This document shows positions 11,346 to 24,700 of a stretch of 64,000 bases of DNA, piece by piece. Location: contig JAPTYO010000007.1 in assembly GCA_036873135.1 (NCBI GenBank), positions 664,763 through 728,762 of the forward strand, given 5' to 3'. Source of the stretch: Clarkia xantiana subsp. parviflora (Eukaryota; Streptophyta; Magnoliopsida; Myrtales; Onagraceae). Under the pieces are notes generated by a model, which was not told the origin of the DNA, did no database searches, and worked only from the letters and a program-made list of their open reading frames with translations. The position numbers were made by a program, and so were the translations under genes. Numbering within the stretch: the stretch's first letter is position 1; each line of letters opens with the position of its first letter.

Positions 11346-14300
11346 ATGCCGATGTTCCTCTCCGACGAGGAGTTCTCTCGTTTCTCCGGCAACGCAGCTG
11401 TGGTGGCGGAGAGAGCTGATGAGTTCATTCGAAGGCTCAACGTGGAGCTGGAAACCGTTAGGGCTCAGGCGGACGCTGCTGCCATCACTGCAGAACAGAC
11501 TTGCTCTCTTCTGGAGCAGAAGTACCTCACCCTTACCTCGGACTTCTCCGACCTGCAGTCCCAGTGCTCGCAGCTGCAGGCATCACTTGATCAACGCCTT
11601 GTGGAGTTGGCAGATGTTCAGGCTCAGAAGAGTCGGGTTCATTTGCAATGCGTTAGTGTCTTCTTACCTCACACTGCTCTTCACTGGCTTGGTTTTTTTT
11701 GTTTTTTTTTTCTGGTGATAGTGTAATCTCCTTCTTTTGCAGATTGAGAAGGATGGGGAGATTGAGAGGCTGAGCACTGAGACGTCGCATTTGCAAACGT
11801 CTAAGAGACAGTTGATGCAGGTTGTTGAACACAAGGATGCCGAAATTTCGGAGAAGAATATGTCCATCAAGTCCTACCTTGATAAGATTGTACGTTCTCA
11901 AGTTGCTATTAGTCTAGTCTGTCTGTTTCTACTGCCTTAATGCTGCAACCTTTACTAGTTCATCACCTATACTACCTATTACAGTCGATTGATTCTCTTG
12001 GTTGCTTATTGCCTGAATGCTTCAGAAAACATGCTATATAGATTCTTATACCAATATCCATGTTTCTTTTTTAACTTTAACTGTGTACTTTTTTTGTGAA
12101 TGTAATTTGCAGGGCCAATTAATAGACAATTCTTCGCATAAAGATGCTCGTTTGAAAGAGAAAGAGGCTGAATTAGCAAGAGTTCAAGCCAATTGTTCTC
12201 GTCTTTTACAGGTCACTAGTCTATATTGTATTTATTTGAAACTTATTTCTTCGAGAGATGGATGGTTGATCTTTCTGGAATATGTGGCTCCTATATGATG
12301 ATTTAGTTTGATTACTTATCTTGTTAATTGTTTTTCTAGTTTTTTATGTGATAACCTTTTACTATAGCTAAGTGACCACAAATGTATACTACTATAATTG
12401 GAGAAATATTTACTCTTATCTCAGGAAAAAGAGCTCATTCAACGACAAAATGCATGGCTTAATGATGAGTTGAAAGATAAAGTTGATAGCCTTCTAGAGA
12501 CTCGGAGAACAATTGGTGATCTCGAGGCGCAGATGTCTTCTAATATTGCAGATGTGAGGGTCAAGATTTCTATCAGAATTTGTTTATCATGTTTTGCAGC
12601 ATTGTCTATATTTTTTATGATCTTATATTTCCAATTCCAGGCTGAGAGAGAGTTTAATAATTGTTCAAGTTCCTTGAAGTGGAACAAGGATAGGGTGAGG
12701 GAGTTGGAAGGAAAGGTCACATCCTTGCAGGAGGTACTGCGAATTCTTCTTTATATTTTATGCTCATACTAGAATATCTTACAATCAGAGAGTGATTGCT
12801 CATGCAAAAAATTTCTTTCAACTGTGAAGGAGTTACGCTCATGTAAAGAATCTGCTTCAGCCAATGAAGAACGGTTTTCAGCAGAACTTTCGACTGTGAG
12901 TACTGAATTTTAATGAATTAATCACATTTTTCTATGCACATTTAAAGGTTGAGATGTTAATAATGGATGGGAGTTCAAATTGGCCATGTTGATCTTCAGA
13001 ATGCTTAAAAATTCAATAATAAAGAGTATCATATTGGATTTCTGTTCTTCATCCCTGATGCTCAATTTTAAATATCCTCGTTCATGCTTAGCTCTTCTGC
13101 AATCACGAGTGATGTCTGCTTAGCTGCAGTCTTCCCAGTTTTGACTGATTCCTTTGTTTTGTGTTGGTAGTTTTTCTTTTGAGTTAATGTTGAATTATCC
13201 TTTAGCCAGTCACCATGCGTCAGTGACTAAGAACTGTTTTGTGATTTTTGTTGCCCAGATGACATTATTGCGCTGTTTTCCTCTGAACCTATGCATCATA
13301 ATGCTGGTCATTTGCTTATTGTATTGGATCTACAATGTGTGTAGGTGCATAAACTTGTTGAATTGTATAAAGAAAGTTCCGAGGAATGGTCTCGAAAAGC
13401 AGGAGAGCTTGAGGGTGTTATCAAGGCTCTAGAGGTAGCTTTTTGTGATTTTTCATTTCCTCGGATTTGGGGCACAATGGTGCTTACTCTTTCACCTCAA
13501 ATTTGGCCTGCAATGTGCTTAGTCTTCATTGTCGTTGAGTGGAAAATGATTACAAAGATAGACTTGAGAGGGAAGTATCTTCTAGAAGACTAGCCGAAAA
13601 GGTAAATTTTCTCTCTATTTTTGGTCAAGTGATTAAGAATCAACTTCATTGAACTGAAGTGCTTAATGTATAATTGCATTTAATCTGCATTGTTTAGTGA
13701 AGACTTTTAATTATATCATCTTTGGGTTTGCCTTGCATGAAATATATTGGCTTTATTCATATAATTAAGTTAAATGAGATCAAGAATATGTTAAAAGTTC
13801 CATTTAACCTTTATCTTCCAGTATAATGAAATAATGATTCTAAATTTTCTATTGTAGTTGTTAGTGAATACTGTAGGTGTTGTTTAGTTCATTGATAAAA
13901 ACCAAGCTATTAACCTCGGTTGGTAGTGGTACTTCATTTTTGTGAGAGTGCGAAGGGTATATTTCTAAGTAATGATGATATATTTTGGTATTCATAGTTT
14001 TGTGCTCGATGGATCTGTTAGAGTGGTGGTACGGCTTTGTGCATGTGATAAATGTGTAGGGAATTTTGCTTATTCTGAATGTTAAAAAGGGAAGCTAGCA
14101 TGTTACAGCCGTTACTAGTGGCTAGGTTACAACTATATCTATATCTTATTAGGAATAGTATTATTAGGATAAACAATATATTTATATCTTTTTAAGTATC
14201 TTAGTATATCATTAGGGATCTTGTAATCCCTACATATCTATATCTTATATCTTAGTATATCTTTAGGTTGTAATCCCTATATATAGGTTATTATTATCAA

Positions 14301-15426
14301 TGAATAAAACAACCTTCCAACAATTAATCTTAGTCTCCTAAAGAGATTAGGGTTGATTAGGAAGTTAGCTTTCATATTTTCATACATTCTTGTGTTCTTC
14401 GTTCTATCAATATTTGGGGCACGTATCATAGCACTAATATAGTTCCTACCAGCTGCAACCATTTGGAAGCTAGGGAATAAATTTGTGGATCTATGTACTT
14501 AACATGTCTTGATTTTTTATTTTTTCTGATTTGTGTTTGATCTCTTTTGGTTTCTTTGTCTCGAGCCTTTTATCTTAATTTATTCTCTTCAGGAAGCTGA
14601 AAGGCAAAGCTGGAAAAATGTGAAGCTGATATTGAATCTCTTAGGAAACAGAATGAGTTGAATCTTCTTCCTTTTGGCACTTTCAATACTGACAGGTGTT
14701 TTACTAGATCTTATCTGCTAGCAATTCTACTGTTGTGCTTCTTCTGTTGAAGACTGAAGTTTCTTTTTAGCTTTTTTTTGTTCTAATTAAAGATGAAAAT
14801 ATTATCTGTAGAAGTCCTTTGCTAATGTTATGCTTCTTCTTTCTCCTCCTAGATGGATGGGTTCACTTGATTCCAATGATAATGTGGAGGATGGTGCAAT
14901 TGTACCAAAGGTACCTACAGGTGTCTCAGGGACAGCATTAGCTGCTTCCCTTCTTCGTGATGGATGGAGTGTGAGTATTTTCTATTCATGAATTTCATCT
15001 TGTACAAGAACTTCGAGGCATAAGATTGGAGCTGTCTCATTTTGTTGTTTACGCTTTCTTAGCTTGTCAAAATGTATACTAAATACCAAGAAGCTGTGGA
15101 TGCATTGCGGCATGAACAGATGGGAAGAAAAGAAGCCGAAGCTGTGATGCAACGGGTACATCCTGACATCCTATGTAATTTTTTTTATTGAGGATAGTAT
15201 GCTTCTGACTGCAACTGCATGCAAAAAACTATACTTCACTCTATAGTCGGTGTTGTTTCTGCCTCTTTATTATGGTTGCACTTCTTGTCATCCGTTGTAT
15301 AGTTCTTTTATTGCTTCATTACATGCATATTTCTTTAATTGGGTGCTCATTTACAATTTGAATTTTTGTGGGCTCATGTCGATCAGCATTTTCAACGAAA
15401 ATTTCATAAAATTCTGCTTTTTATTT

Positions 15427-15463
<37 letters not shown>

Positions 15464-18400
15464 TTCAGAAAAGGAAATGGGAAAGGGTTTTTCCCCTTGT
15501 TTTATGGAAAATGCTGATTTAGTCTTTTGTGTTACTCTTCCAGTCTTTGTGCTATTGAATTTGAAATCTAAAAAGCCGTTTGTATTGATGAAGCTTCGGT
15601 AATGCTATTGCTTTTGCAGGTTCTATATGAATTAGAAGAGAAAGCTGATGTTATTATGGATGAGAGAGGTTTGTAGAAATAGCTGTACCTTAGGTTTTTC
15701 TGTCTTGATGAATGAACACATGTTGAATTTACGCGTGCTTTGTCAGAAGGCAACTTTTTTTTAACTTGAATCGAGCGGTGCTTTTGATCATTACGCTTTG
15801 TGTCCTTCATAAATGTCTAGTTCTGATTGTAAATGATTAGCACCTTCGTGCTGCACTATTCGTGATATATTCAATCTCTAATACTCCAAGAAGAAAGCTT
15901 TGGTTTTGATTTATAATGAATCTTATGTAATTCATGAATTGTATCTCTTATTGTCGACGGTGTGACAAATTGTGTTAAAATACTTTGTAGGTTTGATCTG
16001 CTTTTCAGTTGCATTGGAACGAGCTAAATGAACTAGTAATGAGTGATTTGCACTGCATCTTTCTTTTCATATGAAATAGCATGCATGATAAAAGTAAATA
16101 TATTCAGTAGGGTATTCATTCATGTCTGCATGATTCATTCTTTCAGCTTGCATGAACCATTAATAAGTTGTATTATTTATTGCAGCTGAACATGACAGAA
16201 TGATTGAAGCATACTCAGCAATCAATGAAAAGTTGCATGAATCTACTTCTGAACAGTATAACTTAGAGAAAACTATCCGAGGACTAAAGGTTCTTCTCAG
16301 TTTAATCAATTGGGTATATTCTTGCAATTGTTGAATAGGATTTTGTAGTTATGCTGTATTTTGTTGACAGGCTGATCTAAAGAAATATGAAAGAGACTAC
16401 CAGCTTGCGCAACATGAGATTACTGACCTCAGAAGTCAGGTGATGATTGTGAAGAGCCGTTTTCAAGTTATATGTTAATTGATTTTGTTTCTAAACGATT
16501 ATATAGGTGTTTCAATTTTTCTGTGAAAAGATATTAATGTTTTCATTTTCTGAATCTTGGTGTTTAAAAAAATAGTTTTGGTTTCTGAGTGATGAAACCA
16601 ATATCTTAGGGGCCATGCACACATTAAATTTTTTTTTGTGTCTACATATGAAATTATTTAAGTATGATGGTTTCTGTGATCATACAGGTGACTGTACTGT
16701 TGAAGGAATGCCGTGATATCCAACTCTGTTGTGGATCTGATCCACATGAATCTGATGAAGAGACGGTGATGGATGCTTTTGAGCTGAATGAGGAATCTGA
16801 TATTGAGAAAGTTATTAGGGAACGTCTTGTAAGTACTTGGGCTGCATTTCCATAGGGGATACATACTCAAAATGATAATTTTGAAAGTTGGGTGAAGCAG
16901 GAAAGCGTTGTATATGATGTTTGGTTAATCCTGTTACAGCTGACCTTCAAGGATATACATGGATTAGTAGAGCAAAATGTTCAACTGAGAAGCCTTGTTC
17001 GCAACCTTTCTCAACAAATTGTCGATCAAGAAGCAGAATTTAAGGTAGCAACCTTGAAGTCATTGCAGAAAAAGAAAAAGTTATTCCAAGTTGCCTGCTT
17101 CTTTTAGCTCTTCCATTTTACAGTTCGCTAACTAAGAGAAATTTTCACTTTGTTCAGGTGAAGTTCCAAATGGAACTAAAAAATAATAATGAAGAAGCTG
17201 CCTCTAAAGTTGCTGCAGTACTCCAAAGGGCACAGGAGCAAGTTCAGATGATAGAATCTTTGCATACCTCTGTAAGATTCAGCTCTGATATTTCTCTGTG
17301 AAGTTTCTAGTTTTCTCTTTGCCATGCATATATGGCATGGGCTTGTCTGAACTCTGAATCTCCTTACCATAACCATATCTTCTTTATCTTTCTCAACTCA
17401 ATAGGTTGCAATGTACAAACGCTTGTATGAAGAGGAACATAAACGTCATTCAACTCCTCTAGAAGCTGCTACTGTCTCTCAAGGTGTTATTTCCTTTCCT
17501 GAAAATCTCTATTGACGCATCAAACCACATGAAAGGACTATCTTGTGCTATTTGCTAGTGGGTTTTCCTCGAGCATGATAGCCATATAAAGAAAATCATT
17601 ACCCTTGATTTATCAATTATTATTATTATTAAATGTGAAGCTTTCGTCCTCTTGAATGAGCAGCATTTGGAAATTTAACACCTTGATATGTTTTCTTAAT
17701 GATTATCTTATAACCGTTAAAAAAGTTTCTTACTGAGCGAGATGATTAACAAATTCCTTGTTGTATATGTACATGCATATTGGGTATCTTCCTGTGGGTG
17801 TGGAAACTGTAGCAAATGAAGGTGTCAGTTTTTCTTATTGTTATTAATGCAGGGTCTAAATATATGGTAAAGCCTCTATCAGCTGCAAAACTTTTCTAAT
17901 GTAATGGTTGGCATACTTTACTGTTTTCCTTGTCCAGCTGATGCGCTTCTCGATGTCTTTCTTCGTTTTTCTGCTGAACATCGGGAAGCCTTACATGTAA
18001 TCTTTTATCGTAGAATTTATATAGAAAATGTTTGTGTATTAGATTTAATTTAATATACATAGTTTATTTTAAAGATATTTTTGCCATGATTTTTTTAGTA
18101 ATTGTTATGTAGTGCTGTGCCTTTTTGAGCTTTGGAGGATGCCCTACCTTTGCAACTCATATACTTGATTATTCTTATCCTGTTCCGTGTTTTTGTCCAT
18201 CACCAATCTTTTGTTGCTTGGTCATTGCAGAAGATGGGAGAACTGATGTGAGGTTGCTTATTCAGGGTTCACAGGTACGGGGTTTCCAGCACAACTGTTT
18301 TTCATTTTGGCTAAAACCATAACTGTCTTATTGATGCTGTTGACTTTGCAATCTGATAACAGGAAGCTGCAAAAAGAGCGCAAGAAAAGGCTGCTGAACG

Positions 18401-18695
18401 AGTCCGATGTCTTGAAGAAGAGTTTGAAAAATCAAGGTATCTTTTTTTAATCCTTTTTTTCCTATTACGATAATCTCTATGGGCAATAGTTTTCTTGGTT
18501 TTGTTTACCTTTTGTTGTTTAAGATACAAACTTAGCATATCACTATCAACTGACCTGCAGGAGCAAGATTATAGCACTCCAGTCAGAGAGAGACAAACTA
18601 GCCCTTGAAGCAGACTTTTTCAGGGAAAAAGTTGATAGTATTATGAAAGAAGCTGAACACAAGGTGAATAAATTTGTTCTTTTTATGTTCTTTAT

Positions 18696-18729
<34 letters not shown>

Positions 18730-21700
18730 TGTAAGAGTCCAGAAGCAAAATAAATTATTTTATAGAATTTTGGTTATATTACTAATTATTATTGGTTCAG
18801 ATGTCCTTTGTTGAGATATTCCTTTCGGCTTCATAGATATTGCAGAGCACTGTGAGGATATGTTTATGCAGTTTATTGTTGTATATAGGCTGTTTAGATG
18901 GAGTCCGGCCATAATAGAGGTGTTATGAATTTATAATCACTGCATCAGATTTTTTGGTAATCTTTGTTGTTTAATGTTTAGAGAGGAGAACTTGATGGGG
19001 TCTTATCGAGAAATGTGGAGTTCTCACAATTGATAGTTGATTACCAACGGAAGCTCCGGGATTGTTATGAATCTTTACAAACTGCTGAGGATCAAACTCG
19101 GAAATTGACGATGGAGGTGAGGCTCAAAGATGAGAACGACCTGGGTTCTGTTTCTTATGGCTTTCTGGCCTTTTTTTGCCTTTCTTCACTCTGTTAGGTT
19201 AACATGTGACTTCAGATTGTGCTTGCGCTCATACTTTGTGGGGACTGAACTTCCAAAAATTGGGATTTGGGAGGACCGATGTTCCACACAAAACAATGCC
19301 ACATGACGACTTAGGGTATTCTTTGATCAATTTGTTACTGACTGAATGAGTATTATCACTTATCAGGTATCTATTCTCAAACAAGAAAAGGAGGTGTTGG
19401 CAAATGCAGAAAAAAGAGCTTCAGATGAAATCAAAAGTTTGTCAGAAAGAGTTTATCGGCTTCAGGTTAGTTTTTATCCTATCAGCATTCGCTGACGGTG
19501 TGATGGTTCATGTTCATCATTTACACCATTTAAAAGTGAAGTAAATATCATGAGTTTTGACCACTATACTAATGTAGTAACTTCCTTCAATCTGGTGCTC
19601 TGTATCGTTTCCATTATGTTTATGTTGTTGTATTTTGCATTTTATAGGCCACATTGGACACAATCCAGAATGCAGAAGGAGTTCGTGAGGTTGATATTAA
19701 TAGCCTTTTCGACTTAATGTTTTTATCTTCCCTAGTTTAGTGCTGCTGGTGAACTTATTTTTCCCATGTATGTGCCAATGCAGGAAGGTAGAGTTGTAGA
19801 GAAAGGAAGACATGAAGAATATTTAAATAAAATTCAGGTTTTTTCTTTCGCTTCCAAGCTTAATATTTATGCTCTTGTGAAATGTTCGACATTGTTCGAC
19901 TTTAGGCTTATGAGTAATGGAGTCTTTGTTTTGTTTCCAAATATTTTTTTATAGTAAAAAAGATGTATAACCAATTGTTTCCTCATAAGAATACAATAAA
20001 TAATATTTATTGTATTCTTATGAGGAAACAATTGGTTATACATCTTTGAATGAATGAATATTGCTGCTGAGAGAATGTTGATAATTCATTTGCTGAGGTT
20101 ATATTCTATTTCTCCTTTATCCATGTTAATTCTAAATCTCTAACTCAACCCAGGTTAGGTGCCTATAGACAGGTAAAAGTTCTCAAAACATCCACCTCCA
20201 ATTTGAATGTCGAGCAAGACATTTCATGCTTGCTGTCTGAGTTTAGTTTCTTGCTTAGTAGTTGTACACATTTCATTTTCTTAATGGTGAAATTTGCCAG
20301 AGGGAATGGGCCGAGGCTAAGAAAGAGCTCCAAAATGAACGTGATAATGTCCGGAATCTTACACGTGAGCGTGATGTTCCTTTGAGAGATGCTATGAATC
20401 AAGTTGAAGAAATGAGGAAAGAGTTGGCCAATGCTTTAAAGGCTGGTGCTGCAGCTGAGTCTAGGGCAGCTGTTGCTGAGGTACTGGGTCTCAGTGTGAA
20501 ATGATTTTCTCTTCCTTTTCAGGTCCTATGAGTGTGGGAGAAACCCTAAACTTATTAATGGTTTTCTTTCTCCCCTTTTTCAGGCTAGGCTATCTGATCT
20601 TGAGAGAACAATTAAATCTTCAAATTCAGAGGTACGTCTGAAGGAAATAATGCTTTATTTATGCGTTGTATCTCTTCTTGATGTTACCTTGATATTATTT
20701 TATTTCTGTGGTATAAATTGCCTATGTGTGTAAAAGGGGAGTAGGTTATAATTACATGATACGGGACAAACTTACCTTTTTTTATTTTCATTCTTCTGAT
20801 GGCTTCTTCCTATGTTTAAATATTTTATTATTGTTTCTGCTGATAATAGTCTTTTTAGTGAATGATACTTAATAGTTTTGAGTTGCTGTTTGTCATTTTG
20901 TTTTATTACTATTATAAATAACTTTGGCAACTCAAAGCAGATGAAGTAGTAGTCACAAAATTGTCCTCTGCATCAGTATAATGACATTATCCAATTATCT
21001 CTGTATAGGTTGATGGAAGTGGTGGAAGTGCTTCTGTTTTGACCAATGAGGTTAGTTATTCTGGATTGATCCCAACTATCATCATGTTCTTTAGGAGTAA
21101 CTTATGCGGTTGAATCTTCTTCGTTTTTGGAAGCTAATTGTGTAAATAAGCGAGTGTCTTGCTGAGACTGACAAACTATCTAAGAAAGAAAGGAACTAGA
21201 TATCTAAGAAGTAAGAACAAAGAGAAGCTTAGGAAATATATATAGGTTATGATGCATCTTTTGTGCTAGAAATTAGCTGCATTAGATAAGGTGAATTGGC
21301 AATCAGTTTATATTTAAAATCATGGCCAAGTTTGCCACATCTTTGGTATAATAGGGATGCAAATGGTATGGGATTGAGTAATTCAGGTTCTTAACATTTT
21401 TTTTCTTTTCCTATTTTGCTAACCATGCACATTTTTGGTGCCTTATGAAAGTTACTGCGTTCACGTTCACCATTCAATATATGTAATGAGTAAAGATGTT
21501 ACAGACTCATTAGTTGGCTGAGTTTATTATCGTCAAGGCCATCGGTCCAATTAAGGTTATTAGTTACGTGATCCTTAGGCAGCCAAAATAAGGGATAGTA
21601 TTAGATATATGTTTTATTTTCTAGTTTAATCAGCTGAGATGTAATCTCTATAATGGCTGAATATTTGATTTCCCTAGATTGTATTCCCTAAGTCCTATTT

Positions 21701-24700
21701 AAAGGACATGGTTATCAATAAAGAAGACAAGCAGAAAATTAATTAGAAACTTATGCTTCATAGATCAGATTCTCAGTCTAACTAGGTCCAGTATTCGTGC
21801 TCCCCTTGACGAGCTCAACTATCCACCATTCCATACATCTTATCCTATCCATCACCACTGGATCATAACAAAGATCCAAGAGGACCTTTTAAAAGAGAAG
21901 AAGCAAGACAAACAACATTATCCTCTTTCCGTCGGTACTCGGTTGCTTAAAACTGTCATGTGAACTGATGCCTTTTTTTTTTGCTGATTGGCTTTCACTT
22001 TTTTCTTGCCATTTATGTTATTTGCAACTAATCTTTGCATATAAATGTATACAATCAATTTTATCTTCCAGATTTCTCCTAAAGTACAAATTTCAAAGGA
22101 GGAGATGGAGAAATTGAAGGAAGAGGCCAAAGCAAATAAAGAACACATGATGCAGTATAAGAGCATAGCTCAGGTGAATGAAGCAGCACTAAAGCAAATG
22201 GAATACGCTCATGAAACATATAAAACTGAGGTATTATTGGTACTGCAGGCTCTTGAAGCTATCACCATATGATCACATACTTTTTTTCTATAACTTCTTT
22301 CTGTTGAACATTTTTCAGGCTGAGAGATTAAAGAACTCACTGGAAGCTGAAATTCTTTCACTCAGAGAAAGGGTCTCCGAATTGGAATATCAGCTGAACT
22401 TGAAATCTGCAGAAGTGGCATCTCTTGTTGCTGGAAAAGAAGAGGTGCTTGCGTCCGTTTCAACTGAAGTTTCCAGTTTGAAGGAGGAAATTGTTGTTCA
22501 AAGGTTAGTTTTTGTTGGAACCTATACCTGATTCTAATGTATAATTGTATTATTCCTTCTTACTTGCTCTGTCTTTGTGCAGCTCCCAAATGCTTCAATT
22601 GGAAACTAGGAATTCATTACTTGAGGATAAATGGAAGAGTGAGCATGAAAGGTGGCGCTCTGCTCAAGCTAATTATGAAAGACAGGTAAGTAACGATGGA
22701 TCTTAGTTTTAAGTTTTGGAGCAGAAGCCATTTGAAATCGGGTCGTAAGCTGACACTCGCACCATACAGACTCATCATCATGATTTTGCAACATGAAGAC
22801 TATTGAATTCTGCTCCTTCCGGCTTCTACACCAGAAATATAACCTATAGAGATTCTTATTAGGTCTAGCTAGGTTTCTCCATACGCTACAATGGTTCTGA
22901 CTTCTGAACGTATGAGCAGCTTTGACAAAAACGTTATTAGTGTTTGAGCTTCTGTTGTGTGCATGAATAATTTGTCTCAGTTCCTGCTCCTAATGCTTAT
23001 TCGCATGAGGTGTTAAGTGAATTTTTTTGTGCACTGGGAGATAATGCATGAGAGAGAATGTGATATATATTATATTTCCTTCTAAGTCCTTGTTTGCTTG
23101 CTGGTGATTAGATTTAACAAAATATGGTAACCTTTTGACAGGTTGTTCTGCAATCAGAAACTATCCAGGAATTGACCAGGACATCAGAAGCATTTTCGTT
23201 ATTGGAAAGAGAAGCTTCTGAACTACGTAGATCATCAGATGATCTTACGAGGGAAAGTGTATGTTCGTCTTTGTTACAGTCTTGTTTGGTTTAGCAATAA
23301 GTGGTCGATCTTCTGTTTTAGCCTTTTCCTTGTTGCTTAAGGACCGGATTTGGTGGTGGTTTTCTTATTCATGTTTGCTAATGTTTTACCTTACTCTGCT
23401 GATGTTGACCTATGACTTGCAGAAAGAACTGGAATCAAAGTTGTTAGAAACAAAATCAGTACTTGAGGAAATAACAAGCTCATCTGAGAAGAAATACACT
23501 GAATTGAATGAACAGGTAATTATTCTTAGGATTCTAGTAGAAACCATGGGGAGAAGGAGGAGAGCAAACCAATAGTAATATCAAACATGATTTCTATTAG
23601 AATGCTCAAAGATGATGATTACAAAGCTATGAGGACCTATATATAGGAAACCTCTAGTACTAACATGGAGTGTTCATCAAGTAGTAAACTCTAGGTACTA
23701 ATATAACTATAATGGAGACTATAATCCCTAACAATTATTGTATATTTAATTGTTGTACAGAATGATTGGTTATTATTTGCACTATTTATGTGTGACATTA
23801 TCTTGTCAGAATGACTTCTGACATGGCTTCTGCCTAAGCTTGTTTGTTTTGAATAGTATCTTGAATAATATATCTCTAAAACTATCTTTATGGATACTCT
23901 TTTTACAGTATTATCATTTCATAAATTATTATTTAGTAGTTCGATGGGCAAATCTGTAACTGCTCTTTCTCTATTATTCCCTGAAAGTGACGGGAGCATA
24001 ATTTTTTTGAACCAGCGTCTAGCATTTTATGGTTTTCTGAGAAAATCAGTTTGGGAAAACCACTGATCCTTTTTAATTGAGTTCATTATTTATATCTTGA
24101 TTCTGACCGTCTTTGTATCTTTTGTGACAGAATAAATTACTTCATGATAGACTAGAGTCTTTGCATATCCAATTGGCTGAGAAAGACCACTATGGTAGAA
24201 CTTCAGGGGGTCTAGGCCAAGATCCTGCAGGTGATTCCGGTTTACAAAGTGTGATCACTTATCTCCGAAGGAATAAAGAAATAGTAATTATCTCTATTAT
24301 CCTCTTAAAATGGGTTCCTATTTCACTTATCCTCTTTTTCTCTCTCTTACTCTTGTAAGTGCTTGGTTTTTCTCAGGGAGAGACGGAAATCTCGTTGCTG
24401 AAGCAAGAAAAGTGGCGCTTACAGTCACAGGTCGGTTACTAGTTTAGCTGCTCCATTTAGCTTACAACGTATTCTTGTACATTGATGTAGTCTTGAGTGC
24501 CCGTAAAGTTGTATGCATGGATTTTGATTTTCTGTGCATATTATATCCGAGGAAGTTTAATCATTTATATGCCCTTGTAAATTGACTATGCATTTACAAC
24601 TGATTCAGCGGCTGAGTTCATCTCGTTGCTTGATATTCTTACATTTATTATTTATTATGCGGCTGTTGTAGCTTGAAAGTGCTATGAAAGCTGCTGAATC

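Noticed and set aside
17939..17997. Possible extra NUA exon between exons 18 and 19
   Set aside because: It has an AG before and a GT after, but at 59 nt it would break the frame. Exon 18 joins directly to exon 19 in phase with a family-like sequence (EDGRTDVRLLIQGSQ).
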